Assembly (NCBI GenBank): GCA_947587115.1
Contig: CANPXY010000007.1
Coordinates: forward strand, 1 to 27,940
Source: an uncultured Bacilli bacterium
GTDB lineage: Bacteria > Bacillota_I > Bacilli_A > RF39 > UBA660
DNA length: 27,940 nucleotides
Direction of reading: 5' to 3'
Position numbers and translations under genes: made by a program. Under the pieces are notes generated by a model that was not told the origin of the DNA, ran no database searches, and saw only the letters and a program-made list of their open reading frames with translations. Shown piece by piece: positions 27,927 through 27,940 of this stretch (positions are counted from its first letter, which is position 1; each line of letters begins with the position of its first letter).

Positions 27927-27940
27927 ATGAACAAAAGAAT
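27927..27940 (+). CDS. first codons of an unidentified gene
   Basis: ATAGGAG lies seven bases before an ATG at 27927, and the frame reads M-N-K-R to the right edge. Too short to identify. The start signal and the terminator just upstream support a real gene. Confidence 0.5.

Overview
This window comes from a low-GC, Gram-positive (Firmicutes, Bacilli-type) chromosome using the standard bacterial code: TGA is a genuine stop for the methyltransferase, rseP, the fmt-upstream gene and rlmN. Evidence for the lineage is the AT-rich composition, AGGAGG-type ribosome binding sites, a serine T-box leader, two endospore genes (spoVS and cotE) and a gene order resembling Bacillus subtilis (miaB-ymcA-cotE; uppS-cdsA-rseP; priA-fmt-rlmN-prpC-prkC-rsgA-rpe). 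The many small hypothetical membrane proteins suggest an uncultured, compact-genome Bacilli lineage, but the species cannot be named from sequence alone.

Layout. 1-1124 (mostly minus strand): the first codons of a leftward gene, a hairpin-rich spacer, tRNA-Leu(CAA), and a GDPD-family protein whose catalytic residues are nearly all lost. 1169-4977 (plus): an RNA-methyltransferase-like gene overlapping an RluA-type pseudouridine synthase, a membrane-anchored Pro/Val/Glu/Ala-rich protein, spoVS, and an unrecognised gene. 4949-7447: a serine T-box unit with an M19-type dipeptidase and serS. 7547-9127: an ankyrin-repeat protein and an unrecognised helical protein. 9129-11586: miaB, a YlbF/YmcA-family gene and cotE. 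11605-12224: rpsP-khpA. 12250-14879: uppS-cdsA-rseP. 14890-17133: priA behind a palindromic promoter region. 17164-21323: an unrecognised tail-anchored protein, fmt, a membrane protein and a surface protein joining a TasA/camelysin-like domain to BspA-type leucine-rich repeats. 21352-27094: rlmN, PP2C phosphatase, PASTA kinase, rsgA, rpe and a membrane protein. 27121-27875: a 3D-domain secreted protein, then the start of one more gene.

How it fits together. Most of the window is housekeeping for translation (tRNA, serS, fmt, rpsP, khpA, rlmN, rsgA, miaB) and for the envelope (uppS, cdsA, rseP, the PrkC/PrpC signalling pair). Sporulation genes sit between them. The lineage-specific material lies where the Bacillus order would place def, rsmB, dxr and thiN: def, rsmB and thiN positions are taken by unrecognised membrane or surface proteins, and dxr is simply absent. 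The genome is tightly packed. Coding regions overlap by 4-20 bases, several terminators begin inside the stop codon of the gene they end, and many promoters lie so close to the start codon that the leaders are only about 10-30 nt. No phage, IS element, CRISPR array or defence island is visible.
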